Part shown: piece by piece, positions 1 to 5,916 of the stretch
How the letters are laid out: each line of letters starts with the position of its first letter
How positions within the stretch are numbered: position 1 is the stretch's first letter
Assembly (NCBI GenBank): GCA_905235315.1
Contig: CAJOLG010000054.1
Location: 1-9,302, forward strand
Length of the DNA stretch: 9,302 nucleotides
From: an uncultured Solobacterium sp.
GTDB taxonomy: Bacteria; Bacillota_I; Bacilli_A; Erysipelotrichales; Erysipelotrichaceae
Direction: 5' to 3'
Made by a program: the position numbers and the translations under genes
The notes under the pieces: generated by a model
The model's database searches: none
The model's input: the letters and a program-made list of their open reading frames with translations, nothing else
Told to the model about the DNA's origin: nothing

Positions 1-120
1 TAATTTCCGGGCAGGTTCCGGGAAACCGGCCGGAAGGAATTTCTCTTTCCATCGGTTCTGCTGGTATTTCGTTTCACGATATTTCGTAACACCGTCACGG
101 GATTTCTGTTTTGTGTTCCA
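1..120. other. No gene recognised; upstream region of manC
   Basis: I see no convincing coding sequence here. Two plus-strand frames are open from the window edge (to stops at 87-89 and 146-148), but their translations look like no protein I recognise. A minus-strand ATG at 52 has no ribosome binding site before it. The stretch holds an imperfect hairpin (TTCCGG at 16-21 with CCGGAA at 30-35) followed by a pyrimidine-rich run, which could be a weak terminator of a plus-strand gene to the left. It also has an 8-bp direct repeat TATTTCGT at 65-72 and 80-87. None of these can be given a role. Confidence 0.3.
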
Positions 121-149
121 TTCCCTGGACGAATTTTATTCATTATAAT
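121..149 (+). promoter_or_regulatory. Candidate promoter of manC
   Basis: A perfect TATAAT lies at 144-149. The hexamer 17 bp upstream (121-126, TTCCCT) is a poor match to TTGACA, and there is no TG extension before the -10. A start site near 156 would give a leader of about 22 bases that includes the GAGGG ribosome binding site. The -10 is convincing; the -35 is not, so the promoter may be weak or need an activator. Confidence 0.5.
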
Positions 150-164
150 AACGGTAAGAAGGTT

Positions 165-169
165 GAGGG
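165..169 (+). promoter_or_regulatory. Ribosome binding site deciding the manC start
   Basis: GAGGG stands 8 bases before the ATG at 178. The longer reading frame begins at a TTG at 163, but the purine-rich AAGAAGG (156-162) abuts that codon with no spacer, so it cannot serve it. The family N-terminus (MILLCGGGG) also fits a start at 178. A further in-frame ATG lies at 184. Confidence 0.6.
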
Positions 170-177
170 CAGCCAGT

Positions 178-1452
178 ATGAGAATGATTCTGTTGTGCGG
201 AGGCGGCGGAAAACGGCTTTGGCCGATTTCCAACAATACGCATTCCAAGCAGTTTATCAAAGTGTTTGACGACGGAAACGGCGGGTATCGTTCCATGCTT
301 GAGCGCGCCATCTCCGAGATCCGGGAAATCGATCCGGATACTCAGGTGACAATTGCGGCAGGCCGGGTTCAGACAGAAGAAGTGCGCAGCCAGCTTGGGT
401 TTGATGTGTCCCTTACCGAGGAACCCAGCCGGCGGAATACCTTCCCTGCAATTTCTCTTGCGGCATCCTATCTGAAAGATCATGACAAAGTTGATCCGCA
501 GGAGCCGATCGTTATTTTTTCAGTTGACAGTTATGCGGACCACTCGTTCTATGAGTGTCTGTTCAGTCTTGGTGAAATCGTGGAAAACGGCACCGCAAAC
601 CTTGTTCTGATGGGTATTGAGCCGGACGGCCCGAGCGACAAATACGGATATATCATTCCGGCATCCTCGGATCCTGTCAGCGCAGTGCGTGAATTCCGCG
701 AAAAGCCGGATATCGAAACCGCAAGAAAGTATATCGAGCAGGAGCATGCGCTCTGGAACGCCGGTGTATTTGCCTGCCGTCTGGAATATCTCCTCAAACG
801 CGCAGATATCGTTTTCGGCAGCTCCAGCTATGCATATCTTATCCAGCACTATCCCGAACTGAAACAGATCAGTTTTGATTATGCGGTAGTGGAAAAAGAA
901 CCGAACATTGCGGTAAAGCGGTACAACGGAACCTGGGCGGATGCCGGCACATGGACAAGCCTTGCGACTCTTCTGAATAACGGGGATGTCGGACAGGTGG
1001 TCCGCGATGACCAGTGTTCGGATACTCTGGTTGTCAATGATCTGGATATTCCCGTCCTCGCAATGGGGATCAAAGGCGCGGTGATCGCCGCCGGAAGAGA
1101 CGGGATCCTTGTCGCGGAAAAAGACCGGATTCCCGATCTCAAGAGCGTTGTGGACAAGGTATGGCTGGAACCGCGCATCATCGGCAAGCGGTACGGAGGA
1201 AAAGAAGTTCTCTACCGGACAGACAGCAGTGAAACCTCCCTGCTTACCATCCGGGCCGGATCCTCGGTGACAATCAAAACCGATGTCGGTGTACGTAAAA
1301 CGCTCACAGTCCTCCGCGGTGCCGGAGAACAAATGAAACCCGGCACGATCTTTACCATCCAGGACGGCGAAAAATGGCAGATCAACGCTGACACGGACAT
1401 TGAACTGATCGAAACCATGATCGAGTTTGAGATCGAACCGGAAGAAGACTGA
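178..1452 (+). CDS. manC: Mannose-1-phosphate guanylyltransferase (ManC-type)
   Basis: The predicted cytoplasmic enzyme (424 aa) makes GDP-mannose from GTP and mannose 1-phosphate, a sugar donor for cell-surface polysaccharide. The nucleotidyltransferase fold covers about residues 1-330: the nucleotide-binding loop GGGGKRLWPIS (8-18) with K24, EEPSRRNTFPA (81-91), SVDSYAD (115-121) in place of the usual P-A-D-H, the sugar-phosphate motif FREKP (173-177), WNAGVF (193-198), SFDYAVVEK (232-240) and WADAGTW (253-259). The last three are typical of ManC. Residues about 336-418 resemble the small cupin region that follows the transferase domain in this family, but the His-x-His metal site of phosphomannose isomerase cupins is absent, so isomerase activity is unlikely. 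ManC-only proteins are about 350 aa and bifunctional ones about 470 aa, so this is intermediate. The gene stands alone and converges on a glycosyltransferase gene. Another sugar 1-phosphate as substrate cannot be excluded. Confidence 0.85.
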   Translation: MRMILLCGGGGKRLWPISNNTHSKQFIKVFDDGNGGYRSMLERAISEIREIDPDTQVTIAAGRVQTEEVRSQLGFDVSLTEEPSRRNTFPAISLAASYLKDHDKVDPQEPIVIFSVDSYADHSFYECLFSLGEIVENGTANLVLMGIEPDGPSDKYGYIIPASSDPVSAVREFREKPDIETARKYIEQEHALWNAGVFACRLEYLLKRADIVFGSSSYAYLIQHYPELKQISFDYAVVEKEPNIAVKRYNGTWADAGTWTSLATLLNNGDVGQVVRDDQCSDTLVVNDLDIPVLAMGIKGAVIAAGRDGILVAEKDRIPDLKSVVDKVWLEPRIIGKRYGGKEVLYRTDSSETSLLTIRAGSSVTIKTDVGVRKTLTVLRGAGEQMKPGTIFTIQDGEKWQINADTDIELIETMIEFEIEPEED

Positions 1453-1477
1453 CCGGGCAGATCTGTTCCGATCACAG

Positions 1478-1515
1478 AAAACGGGAGCCCCGCAATGCGG
1501 AACTCCCGTTTTTTT
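1478..1515. terminator. Bidirectional intrinsic terminator between manC and the glycosyltransferase gene
   Basis: The outer stem ACGGGAG (1481-1487) pairs with CTCCCGT (1503-1509). An inner stem CCGC (1490-1493) pairs with GCGG (1497-1500) around loop AAT, with a two-base mismatch between the stems. Seven T's (1509-1515) follow on the plus strand, and the AAAA at 1478-1481 gives a four-U tract for the minus strand. It begins 26 bases after the manC stop. On the other strand it starts directly at the glycosyltransferase TGA (1515-1517), so the run of T's touches that stop codon. Confidence 0.9.
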
Positions 1516-2480
1516 CAGTTCTGTTCACTGTCTTCTGTGCGTTCGCTGATGATGTATCTCGGCCGGCGTTTTGTCTCCATATACGTCTTTCCGACGTACT
1601 CGCCGATAATCGCAAGGCTCAGCATGATAATGCCGCCCATAAAGAAGATCACGCACATCATGGATGCCCAGCCGGTGACCGTATGCCCGGTAAATGCCCG
1701 GACCAGAACCCAGATAATGCCGATGATTCCGATCAGCGAGATCAGAATGCCGATGCGGGCAATCATGTGGATCGGTTCCACGGAGAGGCTGGTGATTCCG
1801 TCAATCGCAAGCCCCAGCATCTTCTTGAGCGGATAATGGCTTTTGCCCGCAAGCCGCTCATGGCGTTCATAATACACACTGGTACTCCGGAAGCCGACAA
1901 GCGGAAACATCCCCCGCAGAAAAATATTCACTTCCTTGTAGTCCGCAAAATGGGAAAGCACCCGGGCAGATACCAGGCGGTAATCCGCGTGGTTGTATAC
2001 CGTATCAACCCCCATGCCGGAGAGAAGTTTATAGAAACACTGTGCAGTTGTGCGTTTGAACCAGGTATCGCTTTCCCGGTTGGAGCGCACGCCGTATACG
2101 ATTTCACAGCCGTCAAGATACGCATCGACCATCTGATCCATCGCGCTGATATCATCCTGGCCGTCGCAGTCGATCGAAATCGTGATATCGCAGCGGTCTT
2201 TGGCTTCCATAAGACCGGCAAGCACCGTACTTTGATGTCCGCGGTTGCGGGACTGGGAAATCCCGATGTAATGTTCATCGTTCTTCGCATATTCCGAGAT
2301 CAGTTCCCAGGTCCTATCCTTACTGCCGTCATTCACAAACAGAATGCGGCTGGTTTCCGAAACACGGCCGGATTCGATCAGATGCGAAAGCTCCGCAAGA
2401 AACTGCGGTGCGGTAATCGGCAGCACTTCTTCCTCGTTATAACAGGGAATGACAATAAAAAGACACGGTTTCTGCTTCAT
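1515..2480 (-). CDS. Family 2 glycosyltransferase, GtrB/DPM1-like, polyprenyl-phosphate sugar transferase
   Basis: This 321-aa protein probably moves a sugar from a nucleotide donor to undecaprenyl phosphate on the cytoplasmic face of the membrane. The GT-A domain shows IPCYNEEEVL (11-20), VNDGSKD (49-55), SRNRGHQ (77-83), the metal-binding DCD (104-106) followed by GQDD, and ADYRLVSARVL (165-175). It also has the G-K-S-x-Y motif (212-216) typical of this subfamily. Two C-terminal membrane helices lie at about 240-262 and 272-296, followed by the conserved tail EYVGKTYMETKRRP. Length and order match GtrB/bactoprenol glucosyltransferases; the exact sugar cannot be read. I chose the ATG at 2480 because the family motif begins about ten residues in. 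A GTG at 2549 abutting the upstream stop would add 23 residues of unlikely sequence. The only ribosome-binding match, AAGG, is just 3 bases from the ATG. No flippase or GtrC-like partner is present. Confidence 0.85.
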   Translation of the reverse strand: MKQKPCLFIVIPCYNEEEVLPITAPQFLAELSHLIESGRVSETSRILFVNDGSKDRTWELISEYAKNDEHYIGISQSRNRGHQSTVLAGLMEAKDRCDITISIDCDGQDDISAMDQMVDAYLDGCEIVYGVRSNRESDTWFKRTTAQCFYKLLSGMGVDTVYNHADYRLVSARVLSHFADYKEVNIFLRGMFPLVGFRSTSVYYERHERLAGKSHYPLKKMLGLAIDGITSLSVEPIHMIARIGILISLIGIIGIIWVLVRAFTGHTVTGWASMMCVIFFMGGIIMLSLAIIGEYVGKTYMETKRRPRYIISERTEDSEQN

Positions 2481-2487
2481 AAACCTT

Positions 2488-2518
2488 ATTGTATTACAAA
2501 ACCGGCTTCCTTTTTCAA
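2488..2518 (-). promoter_or_regulatory. Candidate promoter of the glycosyltransferase gene
   Basis: On the minus strand TTGAAA (2518-2513) and TACAAT (2493-2488) are each close to consensus, but the 19-bp spacer is longer than ideal. The -10 ends only 7 bases before the ATG at 2480, so a transcript from here would start at or next to the start codon. The gene could also be read from the prepilin peptidase promoter, since no terminator lies in the 69-base gap. Confidence 0.35.
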
Positions 2519-2549
2519 AATGTATTGATTCTCCCTCCCCGCCGTACAC

Positions 2550-3308
2550 TCACAGAAGGAAGCTGCTGTACCAAAGGACCGCCTGCCGGCCGAAGAGCAG
2601 TGAGACACAAACGGCGAAACTGATAAACGGCCCGAATGGGATTTTCGATCTGCCGGATACCGCCGCAAACACCGTTCCGGAAAGACACGACAGAATCAGG
2701 CTGAAAAACCCGCACGCAGGGCCCAGATAGAGACCGGTCATAAACAGCAGCTTGACATCCCCTCCGCCCAGGCATTCCCTGCCGGTCAGGAGTTCCATCA
2801 AACCAGCCGTCCCCAGCATTCCTCCGGCGATCAAAACACCGCCAAGGAGGCCCTGCCTCAGCGCATCCGCCGGGCCTTCTTTCGCAAACGGGACCGTTAC
2901 CAGCCAGAACAGGATTCCCGCAAGAATGAATCCGTCCGGAATCTCATACCGCTTCAGATCCACCGCTGACAGCCCAAGCAGAAGCCCTGAAAGAACCATC
3001 CAGCGAAGGGATTCCATACCCGGACCGTATACCTGCAGGGCAAGCACGGAACCGATGCCGAGCAGGAGTTCAAAGATCCAGCAGGATACGGATATTTTCG
3101 CTTTGCAGTAACGGCATCTTCCCTTTAACAGAATCCATGAAACAAGCGGGATCAGATCCCGTACGCCAAGCGGATGGCGGCACACATCGCATCTGCTCCG
3201 GCCCCGGATCCAGTCCTCGTTTTGGGCAATGCGCCCGCCGATACACAGAAAAAAACTTGCACTTACGGTGCCGGCAATAAAATACAGGACTGCGAGTTTC
3301 AGCTTCAT
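2550..3308 (-). CDS. Prepilin leader peptidase/N-methyltransferase (PilD/ComC family)
   Basis: This polytopic membrane aspartic protease (252 aa) cleaves the short leader of type IV pilin-like precursors and usually methylates the new N-terminus. The N-terminal domain carries the zinc motif C40-x2-C43 and C65-x2-C68, typical of the bifunctional form. The two catalytic aspartates are D117 in AVDLKRYEIPD and D184 in GGGDVKLL. Hydrophobic segments run from residue 4 to the C-terminus, about seven to eight helices, and the length is normal. The ATG at 3308 has an ideal AGGAGG at 3319-3324, 10 bases upstream. No pilin, ATPase or secretion gene is in the window, so its substrates must be encoded elsewhere; in Bacillota this is often the competence pseudopilus operon, in which case the name would be comC. 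The protein ends 69 bases before the glycosyltransferase start, and shared transcription is possible. Confidence 0.93.
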   Translation of the reverse strand: MKLKLAVLYFIAGTVSASFFLCIGGRIAQNEDWIRGRSRCDVCRHPLGVRDLIPLVSWILLKGRCRYCKAKISVSCWIFELLLGIGSVLALQVYGPGMESLRWMVLSGLLLGLSAVDLKRYEIPDGFILAGILFWLVTVPFAKEGPADALRQGLLGGVLIAGGMLGTAGLMELLTGRECLGGGDVKLLFMTGLYLGPACGFFSLILSCLSGTVFAAVSGRSKIPFGPFISFAVCVSLLFGRQAVLWYSSFLL

Positions 3309-3470
3309 TGCCTCATGCCCTCCTGATGCACAACGCAGTCCGCCCGGAATGCGGTTCCGTGATCCGCAGGTGTCCTGCAGGGTTTGATTTTTGTTTCATA
3401 TTCGCGTTCCGTACTGCCATACGGCATTCCTCTCTGCTTTCTTCTTAGTGCTTCAGCATCCGGATTCCCC
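3309..3470 (-). other. Leader and promoter region of the prepilin peptidase gene
   Basis: No gene is seen here. The minus strand contains several small hairpins: CCGTA/TACGG (3409-3413 with 3420-3424) and GCAGG/CCTGC (3366-3370 with 3374-3378, loop TGT). Near the gene is the AGGAGG ribosome binding site (3319-3324). I find no good -35/-10 pair; the best -10-like site is TATGAA at about 3395-3400. The elements do not match any riboswitch I know, including the two c-di-GMP classes. Confidence 0.35.
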
Positions 3471-3501
3471 GAAAAAAATACGGCTGAGCTGCCGTATTTT
3501 C
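3471..3501 (-). terminator. Intrinsic terminator of the membrane/zinc-ribbon gene pair
   Basis: Read on the minus strand, AAAATACGGC (3500-3491) pairs perfectly with GCCGTATTTT (3484-3475) around a six-base loop, and seven U's end the structure (3478-3472). It starts about 30 bases after the TAG of the zinc-ribbon gene. On the plus strand the same stem has only four T's, but no plus-strand gene ends here. Confidence 0.88.
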
Positions 3502-3531
3502 AGACAATGGAGCGCATTCGCTGTACACCCG

Positions 3532-4533
3532 CTATCGTTTCCTGTTTTTCCGCTCCGATACCGCGCGCTGAAGTGCATCCTCCCCCAGCGGGCGGATCTG
3601 ATTATGATAGTCTTCCCGGCTGGCGAAAATCACATCGGCATCGATCCGGTTTTCATAGCCGCAGTTTCGGCAGATCCATACCGGGGCTTCATCCGTGAAG
3701 CCTTCCTGTTCATTCAGATGATCCCCGCACCGATCGCAGAACCATTCGATTCCGGGAAACCGTTTATCGAGATCATCGCCTTCATAGAACGATTCATAAC
3801 ACTCCGGTTCAATCAGATACATCAGCCTGTCCCTTAAGGTACCGTTCTCGGAGGTCTGCCGCTGTATTGGGACGAACGAACTGTCAAACATCCGCAGGAC
3901 CCGTCCTGCTTCATTGCGCAGAAGACCGCCCAGCAGCAGCCAGAGAAAGCTGTTTGCGACTGACTGATCCGTCTGCTTCACCAGCTGATACACCGCATTG
4001 TACAGAATTCCCTCAAAAACCTCCCGGTCCATGGGAAACGGTTCACAAAGCAGCTCATATTCCTGTTTCCGTTCCCGTTCTTCCAGCTGTTCTTCAATGT
4101 AAGCCAGAATGAACCCATAAAACCGTTCCCGTTCTTCTTCCTTCAGCTGTTCGATATGAAGGAGCACGTTTTCCTGAAGTGACGCCGTCGTTTCAAAATC
4201 GGTCGTCAGAACTTCCGCCAGATGTTTCTGAATCAGAAATGCGGTGCGGCGTTCTTTCTCCTGGTTTCCGTTTGCGGTTCCGATGAGCCGCCCGGTGATC
4301 TGGGAAACTCGGCGGCTTGGGCCGGCATAAAAAGACCCGCGGTAGTTTACCGCGCGGATCCGGAAAACACGGTCAATATATTCCGCTTCCGTCTTTGTGC
4401 TGCCGTCGGACGGCAGTTCTTCAATGATCAAGGACGGAACCCACATATTAAGAAGATCCAGCTGTGCAGGAAGCGCCTGTCCCCGCGCATCGCTGTACAG
4501 CTTCGCCGCTGTGCCAAACCGCAGTCCGCTCAT
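3532..4533 (-). CDS. Uncharacterised protein with C-terminal zinc ribbon
   Basis: I do not recognise a named family. The predicted protein (333 aa) has no signal peptide or clear membrane helix. The N-terminal part (about 1-90) contains a hydrophobic patch, LLNMWVPSLIIEEL (27-40), and an aromatic and basic stretch, RIRAVNYRGSFYAG (58-71). Residues about 95-165 are helical and heavily charged (KEEERERFYG, EEQLEERERKQE), suggesting a coiled coil. A mixed helical region follows (170-220). The C-terminal ribbon has C266-x2-C269 and C288-x2-C291, 18 residues between pairs, ending CRNCGYEN, and is very probably zinc-binding; the tail is basic (RKNRKR). The ATG overlaps the stop of the membrane-protein gene (ATGA) and has AAGGAG at 4545-4550, 11 bases upstream. 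Tight coupling suggests the two products act together, perhaps with this one on the inner membrane face. The longer open frame running up to 4770 only overlaps the neighbour. Confidence 0.75.
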   Translation of the reverse strand: MSGLRFGTAAKLYSDARGQALPAQLDLLNMWVPSLIIEELPSDGSTKTEAEYIDRVFRIRAVNYRGSFYAGPSRRVSQITGRLIGTANGNQEKERRTAFLIQKHLAEVLTTDFETTASLQENVLLHIEQLKEEERERFYGFILAYIEEQLEERERKQEYELLCEPFPMDREVFEGILYNAVYQLVKQTDQSVANSFLWLLLGGLLRNEAGRVLRMFDSSFVPIQRQTSENGTLRDRLMYLIEPECYESFYEGDDLDKRFPGIEWFCDRCGDHLNEQEGFTDEAPVWICRNCGYENRIDADVIFASREDYHNQIRPLGEDALQRAVSERKNRKR

Positions 4534-5018
4534 TGTTCGTCGGTCTCCTTTGGCGGCGTAAACATGGACACAAGGAAATAGACCGTACATCCAAAGATGA
4601 TCAGCCCGCCGGCAATCAGGCAGTAATACCCGGCAGAATAGGTCAGATAATCTTCGATGTGAATATAGTTCTGCAAGCCCAGCGCATGCAGGATATTTTC
4701 CGCAGATGAAATATGACGCAGGGCGCTGAACACTTTGGGCGCAAACAGCGCAAACTGCCCGATACTGCATGCGGCGTACAGCAGTCTGGAAACCTTCGGC
4801 ACAAACAGCACCGCAGCACCCACAAGACTGAGCACACGGGAAATCGTCACTTCCCTTGCGATGCCGAGCTGGTTCAGACGGAACGAAACGGAATACCCGA
4901 ATGCGGATACTCTGCCGATCTCAAAAAATGTTCCGAAAAAGAACAGCGCACAGCCAGCGAGCGCAATCAGAACAGGAGGCGTTATATAATCACGCCATGT
5001 TTTACTGTCGGTTATCAT
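4530..5018 (-). CDS. Small multi-pass membrane protein of unknown function
   Basis: The predicted integral membrane protein (162 aa) has about four hydrophobic segments: residues 13-34 (PPVLIALAGC start), 58-75, 79-97 and 128-153. A short polar link (33-57) follows the first, and a more hydrophilic stretch (98-127, with HIEDYLTY) precedes the last. The C-terminus is short and acidic (PPKETDEQ). No enzyme or transporter motif is visible. It is the first gene of a two-gene unit whose second gene encodes a zinc-ribbon protein, joined by an ATGA overlap. The ATG at 5018 is preceded by AAGAGG (5028-5033), 9 bases away. The open frame extends upstream to 5150, but that would overlap trpA and its terminator. 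The 103-base gap after trpA holds the trp terminator and a separate promoter candidate, so this unit is probably independent of the trp operon. Confidence 0.72.
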   Translation of the reverse strand: MITDSKTWRDYITPPVLIALAGCALFFFGTFFEIGRVSAFGYSVSFRLNQLGIAREVTISRVLSLVGAAVLFVPKVSRLLYAACSIGQFALFAPKVFSALRHISSAENILHALGLQNYIHIEDYLTYSAGYYCLIAGGLIIFGCTVYFLVSMFTPPKETDEQ

Positions 5019-5039
5019 CTGGATCTGCCTCTTTCTTTC

Positions 5040-5045
5040 AGTATA
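5040..5045 (-). promoter_or_regulatory. Candidate -10 box of the membrane/zinc-ribbon operon
   Basis: TATACT on the minus strand (5045-5040) matches the -10 consensus at five of six bases. The hexamer at the -35 distance (about 5068-5063, AACAAC) does not match consensus. Transcription would start near 5033, leaving a very short leader with the AAGAGG site at its extreme 5' end. The missing -35 and the flanking direct repeat suggest a regulated promoter, which is inference. Confidence 0.4.
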
Positions 5046-5051
5046 CTCCTG

Positions 5052-5082
5052 CGGATAAAAATGTTGTTTCCCCGGATAAAAA
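5052..5082 (-). repeat. Phased 10-bp direct repeat upstream of the membrane-protein gene
   Basis: TTTTTATCCG occurs twice on the minus strand, at 5082-5073 and 5061-5052, exactly 21 bp apart (two helical turns). Relative to a start near 5033, the copies lie at about -49 to -40 and -28 to -19, on either side of the -35 position. The upstream copy overlaps the U tract of the trp terminator, so part of its T run has another explanation. It could be a tandem regulator site. Confidence 0.4.
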
Positions 5083-5113
5083 AACAGAGAGCGAATGGTT
5101 TTCGCATCTCTGT
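5078..5113 (-). terminator. Intrinsic terminator of the trp operon
   Basis: On the minus strand ACAGAGA (5113-5107) pairs with TCTCTGT (5090-5084), and GCGAA (5105-5101) with TTCGC (5095-5091). The only irregularity is one bulged base at 5106, and the loop is five bases. A run of seven U's follows (5084-5078). It begins 8 bases after the trpA stop. Beyond it, CCCGGA (5120-5115) and TCCGGG (5076-5071) form a second complementary pair flanking the whole structure. Confidence 0.95.
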
Positions 5114-5121
5114 GTCCGGGT

Positions 5122-5916
5122 TTATTCCGGCTTCTGATGGTTTTGTGCATGTACTGCGGCTGCCATGGAGCGGATATACTCCGCCGCCGGTCCCGCAGCC
5201 TGTCTGCCGTAGGTTCCGATCAGTTTGACGATGGCGGATCCGACAATCGCTCCATCGCTGAGTTCTGCCATGGCTGCGGCCTGTTCCGGCGTTGATATGC
5301 CGAACCCGACGGCGCACGGGATATCCGTATTCGCCCGGACGATATCCACCATTCTGCCGATGTCTGTCGTAATATCCGTACGCACTCCGGTTACCCCGAG
5401 TGATGAAACAATGTACAGAAAACCTTCCGCTTCGGACGCAATCTTCGCAATCCGGTTCTCCGAAGTCGGCGCGATCATGGAGATAAGATCGATCCCGTAT
5501 TCCCTGCAGACCGGACGGAAGTCCTCTTTTTCTTCAAACGGCACATCCGGCAGGATCAGTCCGTCGATCCCCGCTTCTGCCGCATTCTTCAGAAACCGCT
5601 CACTGCCGTATGAGAACACAACATTAGCGTATGTCATAAACACAAGCGGAATATCCAGCGTACGGCGCAGCCGTTTTACCAGTTCAAAGATCTGATCGGT
5701 TGTTACACCGTTTTTCAGGGCACGTTCGTCCGCATCCATGATGACCGGGCCTTCCGCGACCGGGTCGGAGAACGGAATACCGAGTTCGATCAGATCTGCG
5801 CCCGCTTCCGCAGCCGCAAGCACAATCTCCTCGGTCACCGCAAGATCCGGGTCACCGCAGGTAATAAACGGGATGAATGCTTTTTTTCCGTCAAATGCCT
5901 TACCGATTCTGCTCAT
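5122..5916 (-). CDS. trpA: Tryptophan synthase alpha subunit
   Basis: TrpA (264 aa) is the (beta/alpha)8 barrel that splits indole-3-glycerol phosphate into indole and glyceraldehyde 3-phosphate, passing indole through the tunnel to TrpB. Motifs in order are FITCGDPD (17-24), ELGIPFSDPVAEGP (44-57) with the catalytic glutamate E44, TYANVVFSYG (95-104), ILPDVPFEE (121-129), the flexible loop VSSLGVTGVR (170-179) after Y168, and the phosphate-binding GFGIS (204-208) and GSAIVK near the C-terminus. The position of the second acidic residue, aspartate 60 in the E. coli enzyme, is glutamate here (E55), a conservative change. The ATG overlaps the trpB stop as ATGA, with AGGAG at 5925-5929, 8 bases away. 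It is the last gene of the operon, ends in TAA and is followed at once by the terminator. Confidence 0.98.
   Translation of the reverse strand: MSRIGKAFDGKKAFIPFITCGDPDLAVTEEIVLAAAEAGADLIELGIPFSDPVAEGPVIMDADERALKNGVTTDQIFELVKRLRRTLDIPLVFMTYANVVFSYGSERFLKNAAEAGIDGLILPDVPFEEKEDFRPVCREYGIDLISMIAPTSENRIAKIASEAEGFLYIVSSLGVTGVRTDITTDIGRMVDIVRANTDIPCAVGFGISTPEQAAAMAELSDGAIVGSAIVKLIGTYGRQAAGPAAEYIRSMAAAVHAQNHQKPE

Noticed and set aside
65..87. TATTTCGT direct repeat upstream of manC as an operator
   Set aside because: The copies are 15 bp apart, not in helical phase, AT-rich and about 60 bp from the -10; chance is a sufficient explanation.
520..1332. Minus-strand open frame (270 codons) opposite manC
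   Set aside because: It mirrors the manC reading frame; the plus strand carries all conserved motifs.
1683..2528. Plus-strand open frame (281 codons) opposite the glycosyltransferase gene
   Set aside because: It is antisense to a gene with complete family motifs, and its translation is low in recognisable structure.
2481..2549. N-terminal extension of the glycosyltransferase to the GTG at 2549
   Set aside because: No ribosome binding site, and the family normally has its P-C-Y-N-E-E motif close to the N-terminus, as obtained with the ATG at 2480.
3309..3470. Possible c-di-GMP riboswitch before the prepilin peptidase gene
   Set aside because: The leader has small hairpins, but I find neither the class I nor the class II c-di-GMP aptamer core sequences.
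3384..3837. Plus-strand open frames over the 3' end of the zinc-ribbon gene and the adjacent gap
   Set aside because: No start with a ribosome binding site; the frames cross a terminator and lie opposite the CxxC-encoding region of the real gene.
4534..4770. N-terminal extension of the zinc-ribbon protein
   Set aside because: The extension overlaps the membrane-protein gene in another frame, while the ATG at 4533 has AAGGAG and a coupled ATGA overlap.
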